Assembly: GCF_014639275.1 (NCBI RefSeq)
Contig: NZ_BMFW01000002.1
Location: forward strand, 62,487-126,486
Length of the DNA: 64,000 nucleotides
Reading direction: 5' to 3'
Source: Arthrobacter liuii
GTDB taxonomy: Bacteria > Actinomycetota > Actinomycetes > Actinomycetales > Micrococcaceae
The notes under the pieces were generated by a model. That model worked only from the letters and a program-made list of their open reading frames with translations. It had not been told where the DNA came from and ran no database searches. Every line of letters begins with the position of its first letter. Position 1 is the stretch's first letter. Position numbers and translations under genes: made by a program. Positions 24,468 to 33,163 of this stretch are shown one piece after another.

Positions 24468-25286
24468 CTAAACGTGGGGGCCGCGGATGCGGGCGAAGCC
24501 CTTCCAGAGGCCATAGACCACCCCGCCGAAGGTGGCGGCTTTGAGGCCGAAGGTGGCAGCGCGGCGGCCGGCACGGAAATCGTAGACCGGCCAGTTCCGG
24601 TCACGGGCATGGCGGCGCAGCTTCGCGTCCGGGTTGATGGCCACGGGGTGTCCCACCAGTGACAGGAGCGGGACGTCGTTGTAGGAGTCGCTGTACGCCC
24701 AGCAGCGCCTGAGGTCAAGGTCCTCCTGGTCGGCGAGGGCCTGGACAGCCACCGCCTTGGCTGAGCCGTGCAGGATGTCCCCCACCAGCCGCCCGGTGTA
24801 CATGCCGTCCGAGACCTCACCCACTGTCCCCAGGGCTCCGGTCAGTCCCAGGCGGGTGGAGATCACGGTAGCCACTTCGATGGGGGTTGCCGTCACCAGC
24901 CACACGCGGCGGCCCACCCGCAGGTGCTGTTCGGCCAAGGCTTTAGCGCCCGGCCAGATCCGGGACGCAATCATTTCGTCGTAGACCTCTTCGCCCAGCG
25001 CCTTGATGTCGTCAACGCTGATGCCCACGGCCAGCGTCAGGGCCAAGTCCCGGACGGCATGGACGTCGTCCATGTTCTCCCCGCGCGCCACGAACTTGAG
25101 CTGCTTCCAGGCCATACCGGCGGCCTGCCTGAGCGTGAACGCACCGCGCTGGTGCATTTTCCGCGCCACGTGGAAGAGGCTGGCCCCGCGCATGAGGGTG
25201 TTGTCCACATCGAAAAACGCCGCCTCGCCGGGCTGCGGCGCAGCAACCGGCCGCGTGACTACGGCGACGTATTTCTCCTCGGGCAT
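24468..25286 (-). CDS. HAD-IB family phosphatase
   Basis: 272 residues starting at the ATG at 25286; a TTG 6 codons upstream is a weaker choice. Motif I is seen in FFDVDNTLMRG (Asp-x-Asp near residue 24-26) and motif IV in YSDSYNDVPLLSLVG, the phosphoserine phosphatase-like arrangement of subfamily IB. A C-terminal helix rich in Gly and aromatic residues may touch the membrane. Related proteins dephosphorylate phosphoserine, or lysophosphatidate-type lipids, or are of unknown target. It converges on bS22 with the shared terminator region and diverges from the glutaredoxin-like gene. Confidence 0.85.
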   Translation of the reverse strand: MPEEKYVAVVTRPVAAPQPGEAAFFDVDNTLMRGASLFHVARKMHQRGAFTLRQAAGMAWKQLKFVARGENMDDVHAVRDLALTLAVGISVDDIKALGEEVYDEMIASRIWPGAKALAEQHLRVGRRVWLVTATPIEVATVISTRLGLTGALGTVGEVSDGMYTGRLVGDILHGSAKAVAVQALADQEDLDLRRCWAYSDSYNDVPLLSLVGHPVAINPDAKLRRHARDRNWPVYDFRAGRRAATFGLKAATFGGVVYGLWKGFARIRGPHV

Positions 25287-25364
25287 GGACTCGAGTCTAG
25301 TCAATCCACCGGGCGCCCGCCGTCGGCGTCACCCGTATGGCGCGAACGGCGATACCGTTAAGCC

Positions 25365-25619
25365 ATGGCTACCCCCCGCGTCGTCCTGGTCACCAAATCT
25401 GACTGTCACCTTTGCGAGGAAGCGCGCGACGCCGTCGGCCGGGTCACGGCCTCATTGGGCCTTACCTGGAGTGAAGAGTTGGTGGACAACCAGCCCGAAC
25501 TGCGGGAACGCTATGCCGAGGAAATCCCGGTGGTGCTGGTGGACGGGGTGCAGCGCGACTTCTGGAAGATCGACGAGGCCCGGCTGGAACGCGTGCTGCA
25601 GCGCGCCGTGGCGATGTAG
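25365..25619 (+). CDS. Glutaredoxin-like protein
   Basis: 84 residues with a thioredoxin fold. The active-site pair is C-x2-C in SDCHLCEEA (residues 13-21). A conserved cis-Pro region is seen in EIPVVLVDGV. It belongs to the DUF836/glutaredoxin-2-like group commonly found just before rex in actinobacteria. It probably takes part in thiol redox reactions in the cytoplasm, perhaps with mycothiol. The next gene, Rex, starts 10 nt after the stop, so the two redox genes are probably one operon. Confidence 0.88.
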   Translation: MATPRVVLVTKSDCHLCEEARDAVGRVTASLGLTWSEELVDNQPELRERYAEEIPVVLVDGVQRDFWKIDEARLERVLQRAVAM

Positions 25620-25629
25620 GGGGATGCGA

Positions 25630-26334
25630 ATGACGTCATTGGATTCAACGCCCCAGCCTGTCCCGGACCTTCCGGATGCCGCGGGCACACCGGCCAAACA
25701 GATTCCCCCTGCTGCTGTTGCCCGCCTGACGCTGTACCTCCGAGCCCTGAACACCCTCCTTGCCGAGGGGATTGAGCGCGTCTCTTCCGATTCCCTGGCA
25801 GAAGCCTCCGGCGTCAGTTCCTCCACGCTGCGCAAGGACCTGTCCCATGTGGGGTCCTACGGAACCAGGGGTGTGGGCTATGAGGTGCAATACCTCAGCC
25901 GCCACATCGCCGCAGCCCTGGGACTAACGCATGACTGGAAAGTCGCCATCGTCGGCGCCGGAAACCTGGGCAAGGCGCTGGCGAGGTACGGCGGCTTCGA
26001 GTCCCGTGGTTTCGACGTCGTAGCCATCTTCGATGCCGATCAGATGGTGGTGGGCAACGAGGTGGGCTGGCTTCGGGTCAGCGACGTGGCGGACCTTGAG
26101 ACCGTCCTGCACCGCACCGGCGCCAACATGGTGGTGTTGGCCCTTCCTGCCGCGGTGGCCCAGGGCATCTGCGACCGGGTGGTGGCGGCAGGGGTGCACA
26201 GCGTCCTCAGCTTCGCGCCGGTGATGCTGCAGGTCCCCGAAGGGGTCAACCTCCGCAAGGTGGACATGGCTACCGAACTCCAAATCCTGGCCTACCACGC
26301 CCAACGGGCCCAGGCCCCGGGGCAAACGGCGTAG
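25630..26334 (+). CDS. rex: Redox-sensing transcriptional repressor Rex
   Basis: 234 residues. Rex binds DNA when NADH/NAD+ is low and controls respiratory and fermentative genes. The N-terminal winged helix is seen in RLTLYLRALNTLLAEG through SSTLRKDLSHVGSYGTRGVGY, and the NAD-binding Rossmann domain in VAIVGAGNLGKALARY. Of the two in-frame ATG codons, 25630 is chosen since the GGGGG ribosome site is 6 nt before it and would abut 25624. It follows a glutaredoxin-like gene; hemA, the usual partner in other actinobacteria, is not next to it. Confidence 0.94.
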   Translation: MTSLDSTPQPVPDLPDAAGTPAKQIPPAAVARLTLYLRALNTLLAEGIERVSSDSLAEASGVSSSTLRKDLSHVGSYGTRGVGYEVQYLSRHIAAALGLTHDWKVAIVGAGNLGKALARYGGFESRGFDVVAIFDADQMVVGNEVGWLRVSDVADLETVLHRTGANMVVLALPAAVAQGICDRVVAAGVHSVLSFAPVMLQVPEGVNLRKVDMATELQILAYHAQRAQAPGQTA

Positions 26335-26345
26335 GTGATATAAGT

Positions 26346-26382
26346 AGGCGGCCCGGGATGAAGTGCTTCATCCCGGCCGCCT
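26346..26382. terminator. Terminator hairpin between rex and the YGQ-repeat gene
   Basis: A near-perfect stem AGGCGGCCCGGGATGAAG with CTTCATCCCGGCCGCCT (one extra base) and a TG loop lies between convergent genes. It is followed by GACTTTC on the plus side. Likely serves both genes. Confidence 0.75.
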
Positions 26383-26403
26383 GACTTTCAGGGAGCGTAC
26401 CGC

Positions 26404-27216
26404 CTACCGCCCGTACGGGTTGCCGAAGCCGCCCGAATACGGGTTGGCGAAGGGCTGCTGCTTCCGGAAGTAGGGGGCAGCTGCCGGAAGGTAGAGCAGC
26501 ACGATTGCCGCAATCCCCAGGACGGTTCCGAGCGTTCCGAAGGTGGGAACCCCGAACAGGCCCAGCACGGACAGCGCTGCAAAGACTGTTCCCAGGATGC
26601 GTGCCCAGTTCTTGCCCTTGCGGATAAAGAAGGCCACCAGCAGGTAGAGCGCGGCGCCGATGATGGCGAAGACCACCAGCGTGCCGGCGATAACGCTCTT
26701 GATGTCGTCGTAGGTGACGCCCGCCCCGCTGGCCTGGACCTGCTGGTCAAACGCCTGCCGGAAGGCGGGATCATCCAGCTGGGTAAGCCCGGTGAGCATG
26801 GTGATGACGAAAATCACGGCTGCGGCAATCAGCAGCCAGAAGGAGATGTTCACCAGCTGGGGGACGCCGTTGCTTCCGGCCGGCTGCGGCTGCTCCGAGG
26901 GGTACTGCCCGTAGGGGGACTGGCCATACGGCGACTGGCCGTATTGCGGGGCGTTCTGGCCGTAGCCCGGAGCCTGGGGCGCGTTCTGCCCGTACTGGGA
27001 ACCGTACTGCGGCGAGTTCTGGCCGTACTGGGGCGCTGCCGGCGGCTGGGAACCGTATTGGGGCTGGTTCTGCCCGTACTGCGGCGCGTTTTGGCCATAC
27101 TGCGGTGCGTTCTGGCCGTAGCGCGGCTGCTGTGACCCGGGCTGCTGCCCGCCGGACTGGCCATTGCCGGACTCGGGGTCTTGGGGCGCGGGAGGCGGGA
27201 CGGGAGGAGTACTCAT
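26404..27216 (-). CDS. Membrane protein with a Tyr/Gly/Gln/Asn/Pro repeat N-terminus
   Basis: 270 residues. Residues 1 to about 120 are low-complexity and cytoplasmic, made of repeats close to QYGQNAPQ and QSPYG, with almost no charged residues. The C-terminal half holds four membrane segments (for example VNISFWLLIAAAVIFVITML and AGTLVVFAIIGAALYLLVAF) with short loops. The layout matches proline/glutamine-rich actinobacterial membrane proteins of unknown role; the N-terminus is of a kind that can phase-separate. AGTACTCC on the complementary side gives a GGAG ribosome site. No function is proposed. Confidence 0.8.
   Translation of the reverse strand: MSTPPVPPPAPQDPESGNGQSGGQQPGSQQPRYGQNAPQYGQNAPQYGQNQPQYGSQPPAAPQYGQNSPQYGSQYGQNAPQAPGYGQNAPQYGQSPYGQSPYGQYPSEQPQPAGSNGVPQLVNISFWLLIAAAVIFVITMLTGLTQLDDPAFRQAFDQQVQASGAGVTYDDIKSVIAGTLVVFAIIGAALYLLVAFFIRKGKNWARILGTVFAALSVLGLFGVPTFGTLGTVLGIAAIVLLYLPAAAPYFRKQQPFANPYSGGFGNPYGR
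26890..27130 (-). repeat. Degenerate tandem repeats encoding YGQNxPQ units
   Basis: About a dozen imperfect 21-27 bp units within the gene above encode YGQN(A/Q/S)PQ, QYGS or QSPYG. Codons vary between units, so selection seems to act on the peptide, yet repeat number could change by slippage or recombination. Confidence 0.75.
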
Positions 27217-27378
27217 GGCGTTCCTTCTGCAGGTTGGGATCCGGGTAGGCTGCCGGGAATCGGTCCTCAGCCTTCCCCCCAGCGTGGCTTAAGTCCACCG
27301 TACCCCCGGCGGACGGCGTTGTGCGTGAATCAGGAGGTATTGGGCGCGCGGCCATGCGTTAAGGCCGCGCGTTAAACA

Positions 27379-27423
27379 GGGCACCCCGGCACCGGGCCGG
27401 GAAGGCCTGGTGCCGGGGTGCCC
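27379..27423 (-). terminator. Terminator hairpin after yceI
   Basis: GGGCACCCCGGCACC and GGTGCCGGGGTGCCC form perfect 15-bp arms around a GC-rich 15-nt loop, 14 nt after the yceI-like stop. On the minus strand it is followed by TGTTTAACG, a modest U-rich tail. Confidence 0.8.
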
Positions 27424-27436
27424 GGAAGAGGGGGAG

Positions 27437-27985
27437 TTACGCTGCGGGAGCGATGAAGGCGAGCTCCAGGTTGATGGCAACCTTGTCGCTGACCAGCACG
27501 CCACCGGTTTCCAGGACGGCATTCCAGGTGAGGCCGAAGTCCTTGCGGCTGATGGTGGTTTCGGCGGAAACGCCGGCGCGGGTGTTGCCGAACGGGTCAA
27601 CGGCCACACCGTTGAATTCGGTTTCCAGGGTCACGGGGCGGGTAACGCCCTTGATGGTCAGGTCGCCGGTGAGTTCGTAGCTGTTGCCCTTGGCCACCAG
27701 GCCGTTGGACACGAAGGAGATCTCCGGGAACTGCTCCACGTCGAAGAAGTCCCCGCCCTTGACGTGGCCGTCGCGGTTGGCGTCCCCGGAATCGAAGCTG
27801 GCGGTCTTGATGGTGGCAGCGATCCTGGAAGCGGCCACGTCCTCGGCCAGGTCCAGCGTGGCGGCGGCTTCGGTGAACTGGCCGCGGACCTTGCTGATGC
27901 CTGCGTGCCGGACGCTGAAGCCGATCTCGCTGTGGGAGTTGTCCAGGGTCCAGGTGCCGGTGGTGACGTCTGCGGGAAGTGCCAT
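27437..27985 (-). CDS. YceI-family lipocalin-like protein
   Basis: 182 residues started at the ATG with AGGAG 7 nt upstream. The YceI fold binds isoprenoid-type lipids in a beta-barrel. Conserved segments include WTLDNSHSEIGFSVRHAGISK, SFDSGDANRDGHVKGGDFF, and the closing RKDFGLTWN. No signal peptide is visible, so it is cytoplasmic, unlike E. coli YceI. It stands alone with palindromes in its promoter like those bound by MarR-type regulators. Physiological role unknown, often stress or quinone related. Confidence 0.92.
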   Translation of the reverse strand: MALPADVTTGTWTLDNSHSEIGFSVRHAGISKVRGQFTEAAATLDLAEDVAASRIAATIKTASFDSGDANRDGHVKGGDFFDVEQFPEISFVSNGLVAKGNSYELTGDLTIKGVTRPVTLETEFNGVAVDPFGNTRAGVSAETTISRKDFGLTWNAVLETGGVLVSDKVAINLELAFIAPAA

Positions 27986-28028
27986 GATGTTGCTCCTTGT
28001 ATAGGGATGCCTGCTGTTGTCTTGATGT

Positions 28029-28056
28029 TGAAGCTTCATAAGTTGAAGCCTCAACT
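28029..28056 (-). promoter_or_regulatory. Palindromes upstream of yceI, possible MarR-type operator
   Basis: TGAAGCTTCA at 28029-28038 is a perfect palindrome, and AGTTGA-AGCC-TCAACT at 28041-28056 is a second dyad. Both are of the AT-flanked TTGAA/TTCAA kind often bound by MarR-family regulators. No MarR gene lies in the window. Confidence 0.5.
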
Positions 28057-28188
28057 AACTTGCTGCATCCAGTATAAACATGCATTTGCATGTTTTGTTC
28101 CCGGTTTCGGAACATTTCTTCAAAAACTTCAGTTCTACTGGATGTAGAAGATTTCGGATCGCACGCCATCTTTGAGAAACTGGTAAAC

Positions 28189-28869
28189 ATGCCCCAAGCC
28201 ACTGTCCACTTGCTCCGCCACGGCGAGGTCCATAATCCCGACGGCGTTCTCTATGGACGGCTCCCCGAATTCCACCTCTCCGAACTGGGGCAGGAGATGG
28301 CACGGACGCTTGCCGGGCACTTCCGTGAGCGCGCCGAGCACGGCGCCCGCATCACCTACCTGGCCGCTTCCCCGCTTGACCGTGCGCAGGAAACGGCCCG
28401 GCCGACGTCGGAAGCCCTGAAGCTCCAAATCCACACCGACGAGCGGATCATCGAAGCCGAGAACTACTTCGAGGGCATGAAGGTCACTAAAGCGGAACTC
28501 CGCCGCCCAAGGCACTGGCCGCACCTCGTGAACCCGCTGCGCCCGTCCTGGGGTGAGCCGTACAAGCAGCAGGCCGCGAGGGTGGCGGCCGCCGTGCAGG
28601 ACGCCCGCCTGCGGGCAATCGAACTTGCTGCCGGCGACTTTGGAACCCAGGGCCCCGAGGCCATCCTGGTGAGCCACCAGCTGCCGATTTGGGCGGCGCG
28701 GCTTAGTGCCGAGGGGCGGCCCCTTTGGCATGACCCCCGTAAGCGCGAATGCACCCTGACATCCGTTACGTCCCTGGTGTTCGACGACGACGGCTCGCTT
28801 CTGCGGGTCGAGTACAGCGAGCCCGCGGCGTCCCTTCTTCCCGGTGCCGCCAGCACCCCTGGAGCCTAA
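28189..28869 (+). CDS. Histidine phosphatase (phosphoglycerate mutase-like)
   Basis: 226 residues. The catalytic LLRHGEVHNPDG motif is at residues 8-19 and the second His in VSHQLPIW near residue 160; Arg residues of the pocket are in LYGRLPEFHLSELG and SPLDRAQETA. The frame is open 33 codons further upstream, but ATG at 28189 begins the domain. Substrate unknown; the branch includes general phosphatases. It ends 3 nt before tlpA, so it is co-transcribed with cytochrome c maturation genes, a linkage also common in other actinobacteria. Confidence 0.88.
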   Translation: MPQATVHLLRHGEVHNPDGVLYGRLPEFHLSELGQEMARTLAGHFRERAEHGARITYLAASPLDRAQETARPTSEALKLQIHTDERIIEAENYFEGMKVTKAELRRPRHWPHLVNPLRPSWGEPYKQQAARVAAAVQDARLRAIELAAGDFGTQGPEAILVSHQLPIWAARLSAEGRPLWHDPRKRECTLTSVTSLVFDDDGSLLRVEYSEPAASLLPGAASTPGA

Positions 28870-28872
28870 GCA

Positions 28873-29484
28873 GTGACTAACAACTCCCTTCCCTCCCGCC
28901 GGGGCGTCCTCGCCGCCGGCGGTCTGGCGCTGACCGCGCTGGCCCTGGGCCTTTCCGGCTGCGCCCAGGAGGATGCCCTGGCCAAGCAGGCCAAGGCTGG
29001 GGACAACAAGAACTATGTTGCCGGTGACGGTTCCGTGACCGAGTTCGCGGCCGCTGACCGCAAGGAAGCCATCCAGGTCCAGGGCACGCTCTTCAACGGC
29101 ACGGCTGTCACCCCGGCCGATTTCCAAGGCAAAGTGACTGTCCTGAACTTCTGGTTCGCAGCCTGCGCCCCGTGCCGGGTGGAAGCACCCCTGCTCGAAG
29201 CACTGCACCAGGAGTTCAAGGACCAGGGTGTCCAGTTCTTCGGCGTCAACCTCCGGGACGAGAAACCCACGGCGGAGGCGTTCGAGAAGACCTTCAACCT
29301 GACCTACCCCAGCTTTAACGACAAGGACGGCGGCGTCCTGCTGTCCGTATCCGGCCTGGTACCGCCCGGCGCCGTGCCCACCACCCTGGTTTTGGACAAG
29401 CAGGGGCGGGTGGCCTCCCGCGTCCTCGGCGAGATCGAGAAGGGCACCCTGAAGGCCCTCATCACCGCCGCCGTGGCGGAATAG
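28873..29484 (+). CDS. TlpA/ResA-like thiol-disulphide lipoprotein
   Basis: 203 residues starting at GTG. Twin-arginine-like RR (SRRGVLAAGG) and a lipobox LSGC near residue 30 indicate export and lipid anchoring outside the membrane. The thioredoxin domain has the redox pair CAPC in FWFAACAPCRVEAP. It should reduce the heme-binding cysteines of apocytochrome c, using electrons passed on by CcdA. It sits directly before ccdA (15 nt) in the system II maturation operon. Confidence 0.92.
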   Translation: MTNNSLPSRRGVLAAGGLALTALALGLSGCAQEDALAKQAKAGDNKNYVAGDGSVTEFAAADRKEAIQVQGTLFNGTAVTPADFQGKVTVLNFWFAACAPCRVEAPLLEALHQEFKDQGVQFFGVNLRDEKPTAEAFEKTFNLTYPSFNDKDGGVLLSVSGLVPPGAVPTTLVLDKQGRVASRVLGEIEKGTLKALITAAVAE

Positions 29485-29499
29485 GGACAGGCCGGGACC

Positions 29500-30255
29500 G
29501 TGAACAGCCCCTTCGCCGAAGCCATCCTCAGCGGCTCGCTCCTGCTGGCCATTCCGGTGGCACTGCTCGCCGGACTGGTCTCCTTCCTTTCGCCCTGTGT
29601 CCTTCCCCTGGTTCCCGGCTACCTGGGCTACGTGACCGGCCTGAGCGGCGTCGACCTGCAAAAGCAAAAGCGCGGCCGGATGCTGGCCGGCATCGGGTTG
29701 TTCGTCCTGGGCTTCTCCGTGATCTTCGTCCTGCTGGGCGGCGCGTTCGGCCAGCTGGGCACCCTCATCACCGGCAGCCAGAACGCCTGGATCACCCAGC
29801 TCCTGGGGGTCCTGGTGATCATCATGGGCATCGTCTTCATGGGCGGTTTCAGCTGGCTCCAGCGGGACGCGAAAATCCATGCCAAGCCGCCCGCCGGCCT
29901 TTGGGGCGCGCCCCTGCTGGGCCTGACATTCGGGCTGGGCTGGGCGCCTTGCATCGGCCCCACCTACTCTGCCGTGCAGCTGCTCAGCCTCTCCGGCGGA
30001 TCCTCGGCCGCCAAGGGCGCCTTCCTGGCCTTTGTGTACAGCCTGGGCCTGGGCATCCCGTTCCTGCTGATCGCGCTGGCCCTGCGCCGCGGAATGGGCG
30101 TCATGGCATTCTTCCGCAAACACCGCCTGGCCATTCAGCGCACCGGCGGCGGAATCCTGGTGGTACTCGGGCTGCTGATGGCCACCGGCGTGTGGGGGGC
30201 CTGGGTGACCGGGCTGCAGTACTGGTTCCAAACCGACGTGAAGTTGCCGATCTGA
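29500..30255 (+). CDS. ccdA: Cytochrome c biogenesis protein CcdA
   Basis: 251-residue membrane protein with six segments. The two redox Cys lie in VSFLSPCVLPLVPGYLG (residue about 33) and in LGWAPCIGPTYSA (residue about 150). CcdA carries reducing power from cytoplasmic thioredoxin across the membrane to TlpA/ResA. GTG start; the stop shares one base with the ATG of resB (TGATG). Operon context supports a role in cytochrome c maturation. Confidence 0.93.
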   Translation: MNSPFAEAILSGSLLLAIPVALLAGLVSFLSPCVLPLVPGYLGYVTGLSGVDLQKQKRGRMLAGIGLFVLGFSVIFVLLGGAFGQLGTLITGSQNAWITQLLGVLVIIMGIVFMGGFSWLQRDAKIHAKPPAGLWGAPLLGLTFGLGWAPCIGPTYSAVQLLSLSGGSSAAKGAFLAFVYSLGLGIPFLLIALALRRGMGVMAFFRKHRLAIQRTGGGILVVLGLLMATGVWGAWVTGLQYWFQTDVKLPI

Positions 30256-32012
30256 TGAGCGAGCGTGTGAACGTAAAGAAGAAGCAATCCGCCCCTGTCG
30301 CGGAGGCAAAAGCCCAGGCAGCCCTTCCGGCCCTGGGCCCCAAGGGCATGCTCCGGTGGGCCTGGACCCAGCTGACCAGCATGCGCACCGCGCTGTTCCT
30401 GTTGCTGCTCCTGGCCGTCGCGGCCGTCCCCGGATCGCTGTTCCCGCAGCGGCCGGCCAACCCCGCGGTGGTGACCCAGTACATCAAGGACCACCCGGAC
30501 TACGGCAAGCTGCTGGACTCCCTGCAGCTCTACGACGTCTACTCGTCAGCGTGGTTCTCCGCGATCTACCTCCTGCTGTTCATCTCCCTGATCGGCTGCG
30601 TGGTGCCGCGCGCCATCGCCCACTACAAAGCCATGCGCTCCCAGCCGCCGCGTACGCCGCAGCGCCTGTCCCGGCTGCCGGAATACGGCACCCTGGTGAT
30701 TCCCTCCGGTACCGGCATCCCGGCGTCGGACGCCATCAACGGCGCGGCAGGGGTGCTAAGGAAACGCGGCTACCGGGTGGAGGTCAGGGATGCCGACGGC
30801 GCCGTTCCGTCCCTGGGTGCCGAACGCGGCTTCATGAAGGAAGTGGGCAACCTCGTCTTCCACACCTCGCTCATCGGCGTGCTGGTGTCCGTGGCCGCCG
30901 GCGGCCTGTTCGGGTACAGCGGCCAGCGCATCCTGGTGGAGGGCGACACGTTCGTCAACACCCTGGTGGGCTACGACCAGTTCAACCCGGGCACCAACTT
31001 CCAGTCCAGCCAGCTGCAGCCATATTCGCTCCAGCTGGACAAATTCAACATCACGTTCGACCGCGAATCGAAGGGCAAGTTCGGCCAGCCCATCGATTTC
31101 GCCGCCACCGTGACCACCAAGGAAAACCCGGACGCCGCGCCCAAGCAGGAGATCCTGAAGGTCAACGACCCCGTGAGCCTGGGCGGGACCAGCATCTACC
31201 TCACCGGCAACGGTTACGCACCAGTCGTGACCGTCCGGGACGGGCAAGGCAATGTGGCCATGCAGGGCCCGGTGGTGGCCAAACTGCAGGGCGAGAACTA
31301 CTACTCCTCCGTGGTGATCAAGGTTCCCGACGCGCAGCCGGACCAGCTGGGCTTCGTGGGCTTCTTCCTGCCCACGGCGTTCGTCAATGACAAGAACGTT
31401 TCGTTCAGCGCCGACCCGGAGCTGTTCAACCCGCAGCTGACCCTGAACTCCTACTACGGGGACCTGGGCCTGAACAGCGGCGCCCCCCAGAACGTTTTCG
31501 AACTGGACGTCAAGAACCTGACGCCGCTCAACGCAAGGAACCTGGCGGCCGGCGGCATCACCCTGGTGCCGGGCTCCACCTTCACGCTGCCCGACGGCAA
31601 GGGAACCATCAGCTTCGACGGCGTGAAGCGCTACATCGGCGTGGACATCCACCACAACCCGGGGCAGGCCTACGCGCTGGTCTTCGCCCTCCTGGCTGTG
31701 GCCGGCCTCATCCTTTCGCTCTACGTCAACCGCCGCCGCGTCTGGGTGCGCACCGGCACCGCGGCTGACGGCCGGACCATGGTGGAATACGGGCTCCTGG
31801 CCCGCGGCGAAGACCACCGCCTGGCCGGGGAGGCAGCAGCGCTGCGGAAGCTGTTCGCCGCCGAATGGCAACTGCCCGGGGATGCCGCTCCCGAGGACGT
31901 GGCCGCTGAAGACGCGGCACAGTCCCAGCAAACTCCCAGCCGGCCAAGCGATAATGTCGCAGGCTCCGTCACCACCCCAGCAGGCCCCACCGGGCCCGAA
32001 AAGGACCAGTAA
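30255..32012 (+). CDS. resB: Cytochrome c biogenesis protein ResB
   Basis: 585 residues when started at the ATG overlapping the ccdA stop. The N-terminal half has membrane segments in MRTALFLLLLLAVAAVPG (about 41-58) and around 100, a third about residue 205, then a large extracytoplasmic domain and a last segment near residue 478 (ALVFALLAVAGLILSLYV). ResB and CcsB together form the heme carrier and ligation complex of system II. A Pro/Ala/Glu-rich cytoplasmic tail of about 70 residues ends the protein. Overlaps ccsB by 1 nt. Confidence 0.93.
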   Translation: MSERVNVKKKQSAPVAEAKAQAALPALGPKGMLRWAWTQLTSMRTALFLLLLLAVAAVPGSLFPQRPANPAVVTQYIKDHPDYGKLLDSLQLYDVYSSAWFSAIYLLLFISLIGCVVPRAIAHYKAMRSQPPRTPQRLSRLPEYGTLVIPSGTGIPASDAINGAAGVLRKRGYRVEVRDADGAVPSLGAERGFMKEVGNLVFHTSLIGVLVSVAAGGLFGYSGQRILVEGDTFVNTLVGYDQFNPGTNFQSSQLQPYSLQLDKFNITFDRESKGKFGQPIDFAATVTTKENPDAAPKQEILKVNDPVSLGGTSIYLTGNGYAPVVTVRDGQGNVAMQGPVVAKLQGENYYSSVVIKVPDAQPDQLGFVGFFLPTAFVNDKNVSFSADPELFNPQLTLNSYYGDLGLNSGAPQNVFELDVKNLTPLNARNLAAGGITLVPGSTFTLPDGKGTISFDGVKRYIGVDIHHNPGQAYALVFALLAVAGLILSLYVNRRRVWVRTGTAADGRTMVEYGLLARGEDHRLAGEAAALRKLFAAEWQLPGDAAPEDVAAEDAAQSQQTPSRPSDNVAGSVTTPAGPTGPEKDQ

Positions 32013-33100
32013 TGCCATTTGGAATCAACGAAACCATGGGCCAGTACAGCGAACTCTTCATGCTGCTGGCGGCGGGTACCTACACGGTGGCCTTCATCGC
32101 CTTCGCCTGGGACCTGGCCAAGAGCAGCAAGGCGCTTCGCGCGGTGGACCTCAGGGCCGCCCATGCCGGCGCTGCCGCCAAGGTTCCCGTAGGCGCCGGT
32201 GTTGGGGCCGGCTCAGCCGGGGCCCGACTGGACGGACCGGCCGACCGGGCCGAGCGCCCGTCGTCGTCAGCTGCCAGGGCCGGCGGAGCAGGAACCGGCG
32301 GTGTGATGACGGCCGACGGCGACATGAAGTACGCCACGGAGCGCCGCGTTCCGGCGCGGGTCGCCGTAGCCCTGACCACCCTCGCCGTCGTCATCCACGG
32401 CGCCGGCGTGGTCACCAGGGCCCTGGGTGCCGGCCGGGTGCCGTGGGGCAACATGTATGAATTCCTCACCACCGGCGCGTTCCTGGTGGCGGCCGTGTTC
32501 CTGCTCTCGCTGATCCGGCGCGACCTGCGCTTCCTTGGTACGTTCGTCGTCGGCCTGGTGGTCATTATGCTGGTGGCCGCCTCAGTGGCGTTCTGGACCC
32601 CGGTGGGCCACCTGGTTCCCGCGCTGCAGAGCTACTGGCTGGTCATCCACGTATCCATCGCGGTGCTTTCCTCGGCCCTGTTCACCCTGACCTTCGCAAT
32701 GTCCGCCCTGCAGCTGGTGCAGTCCCACCGGCAGAGGACCGTTGCTGCCGGTGGCGCGGACAAGCTCGGCTTCATGCGCCTGGTGCCCTCGGCGCTGAGC
32801 TTGGAGAACCTCTCCTACCGCATCAATGCCATCGCCTTTATCGGCTGGACCTTCACCTTGATGTTCGGTGCGATCTGGGCGGAAAAGGCCTGGGGCCGGT
32901 TCTGGGGCTGGGACACCAAAGAGGTGTGGACCTTCGTTATCTGGGTTGTCTACGCCGGATACCTGCACGCCCGTGCCACCCGCGGCTGGACCGGAACACG
33001 CGCCGCGTGGCTGTCCATCGTGGGCTACCTTTGCGTGATCTTCAACTTCACCATCGTGAACCAGTTCTTCAACGGGCTCCACTCCTACTCCGGCCTTTAA
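32012..33100 (+). CDS. ccsB: Cytochrome c biogenesis protein CcsB (CcsA/ResC family)
   Basis: 362-residue membrane protein of the heme-handling family. The tryptophan-rich signature is seen as RFWGWDTKEVWTF, with conserved His in VIHVSIAVLS and near the preceding segment VVIHGAGVV for heme ligation. An Ala/Gly-rich loop of about 60 residues separates the first membrane segment from the others, longer than in Bacillus ResC. It attaches heme to apocytochrome c with ResB. It is the last gene of the operon; the stress cluster starts 160 nt on. Confidence 0.93.
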   Translation: MPFGINETMGQYSELFMLLAAGTYTVAFIAFAWDLAKSSKALRAVDLRAAHAGAAAKVPVGAGVGAGSAGARLDGPADRAERPSSSAARAGGAGTGGVMTADGDMKYATERRVPARVAVALTTLAVVIHGAGVVTRALGAGRVPWGNMYEFLTTGAFLVAAVFLLSLIRRDLRFLGTFVVGLVVIMLVAASVAFWTPVGHLVPALQSYWLVIHVSIAVLSSALFTLTFAMSALQLVQSHRQRTVAAGGADKLGFMRLVPSALSLENLSYRINAIAFIGWTFTLMFGAIWAEKAWGRFWGWDTKEVWTFVIWVVYAGYLHARATRGWTGTRAAWLSIVGYLCVIFNFTIVNQFFNGLHSYSGL

Positions 33101-33163
33101 ACCGTGGCGTCCCGGGCCTTTCGCCCTGGAATGTGCCAACTGGCCGCCAAATAACCATTCGAT

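Noticed and set aside
26890..27130. CRISPR-like array
   Set aside because: Repeats are degenerate, in frame, without unique spacers, and encode YGQNxPQ units of a membrane protein.
28135..30309. A 724-codon open frame on the minus strand opposite the tlpA-ccdA region
   Set aside because: Spans several well-supported plus-strand genes, no family motif; typical long antisense frame of GC-rich DNA.
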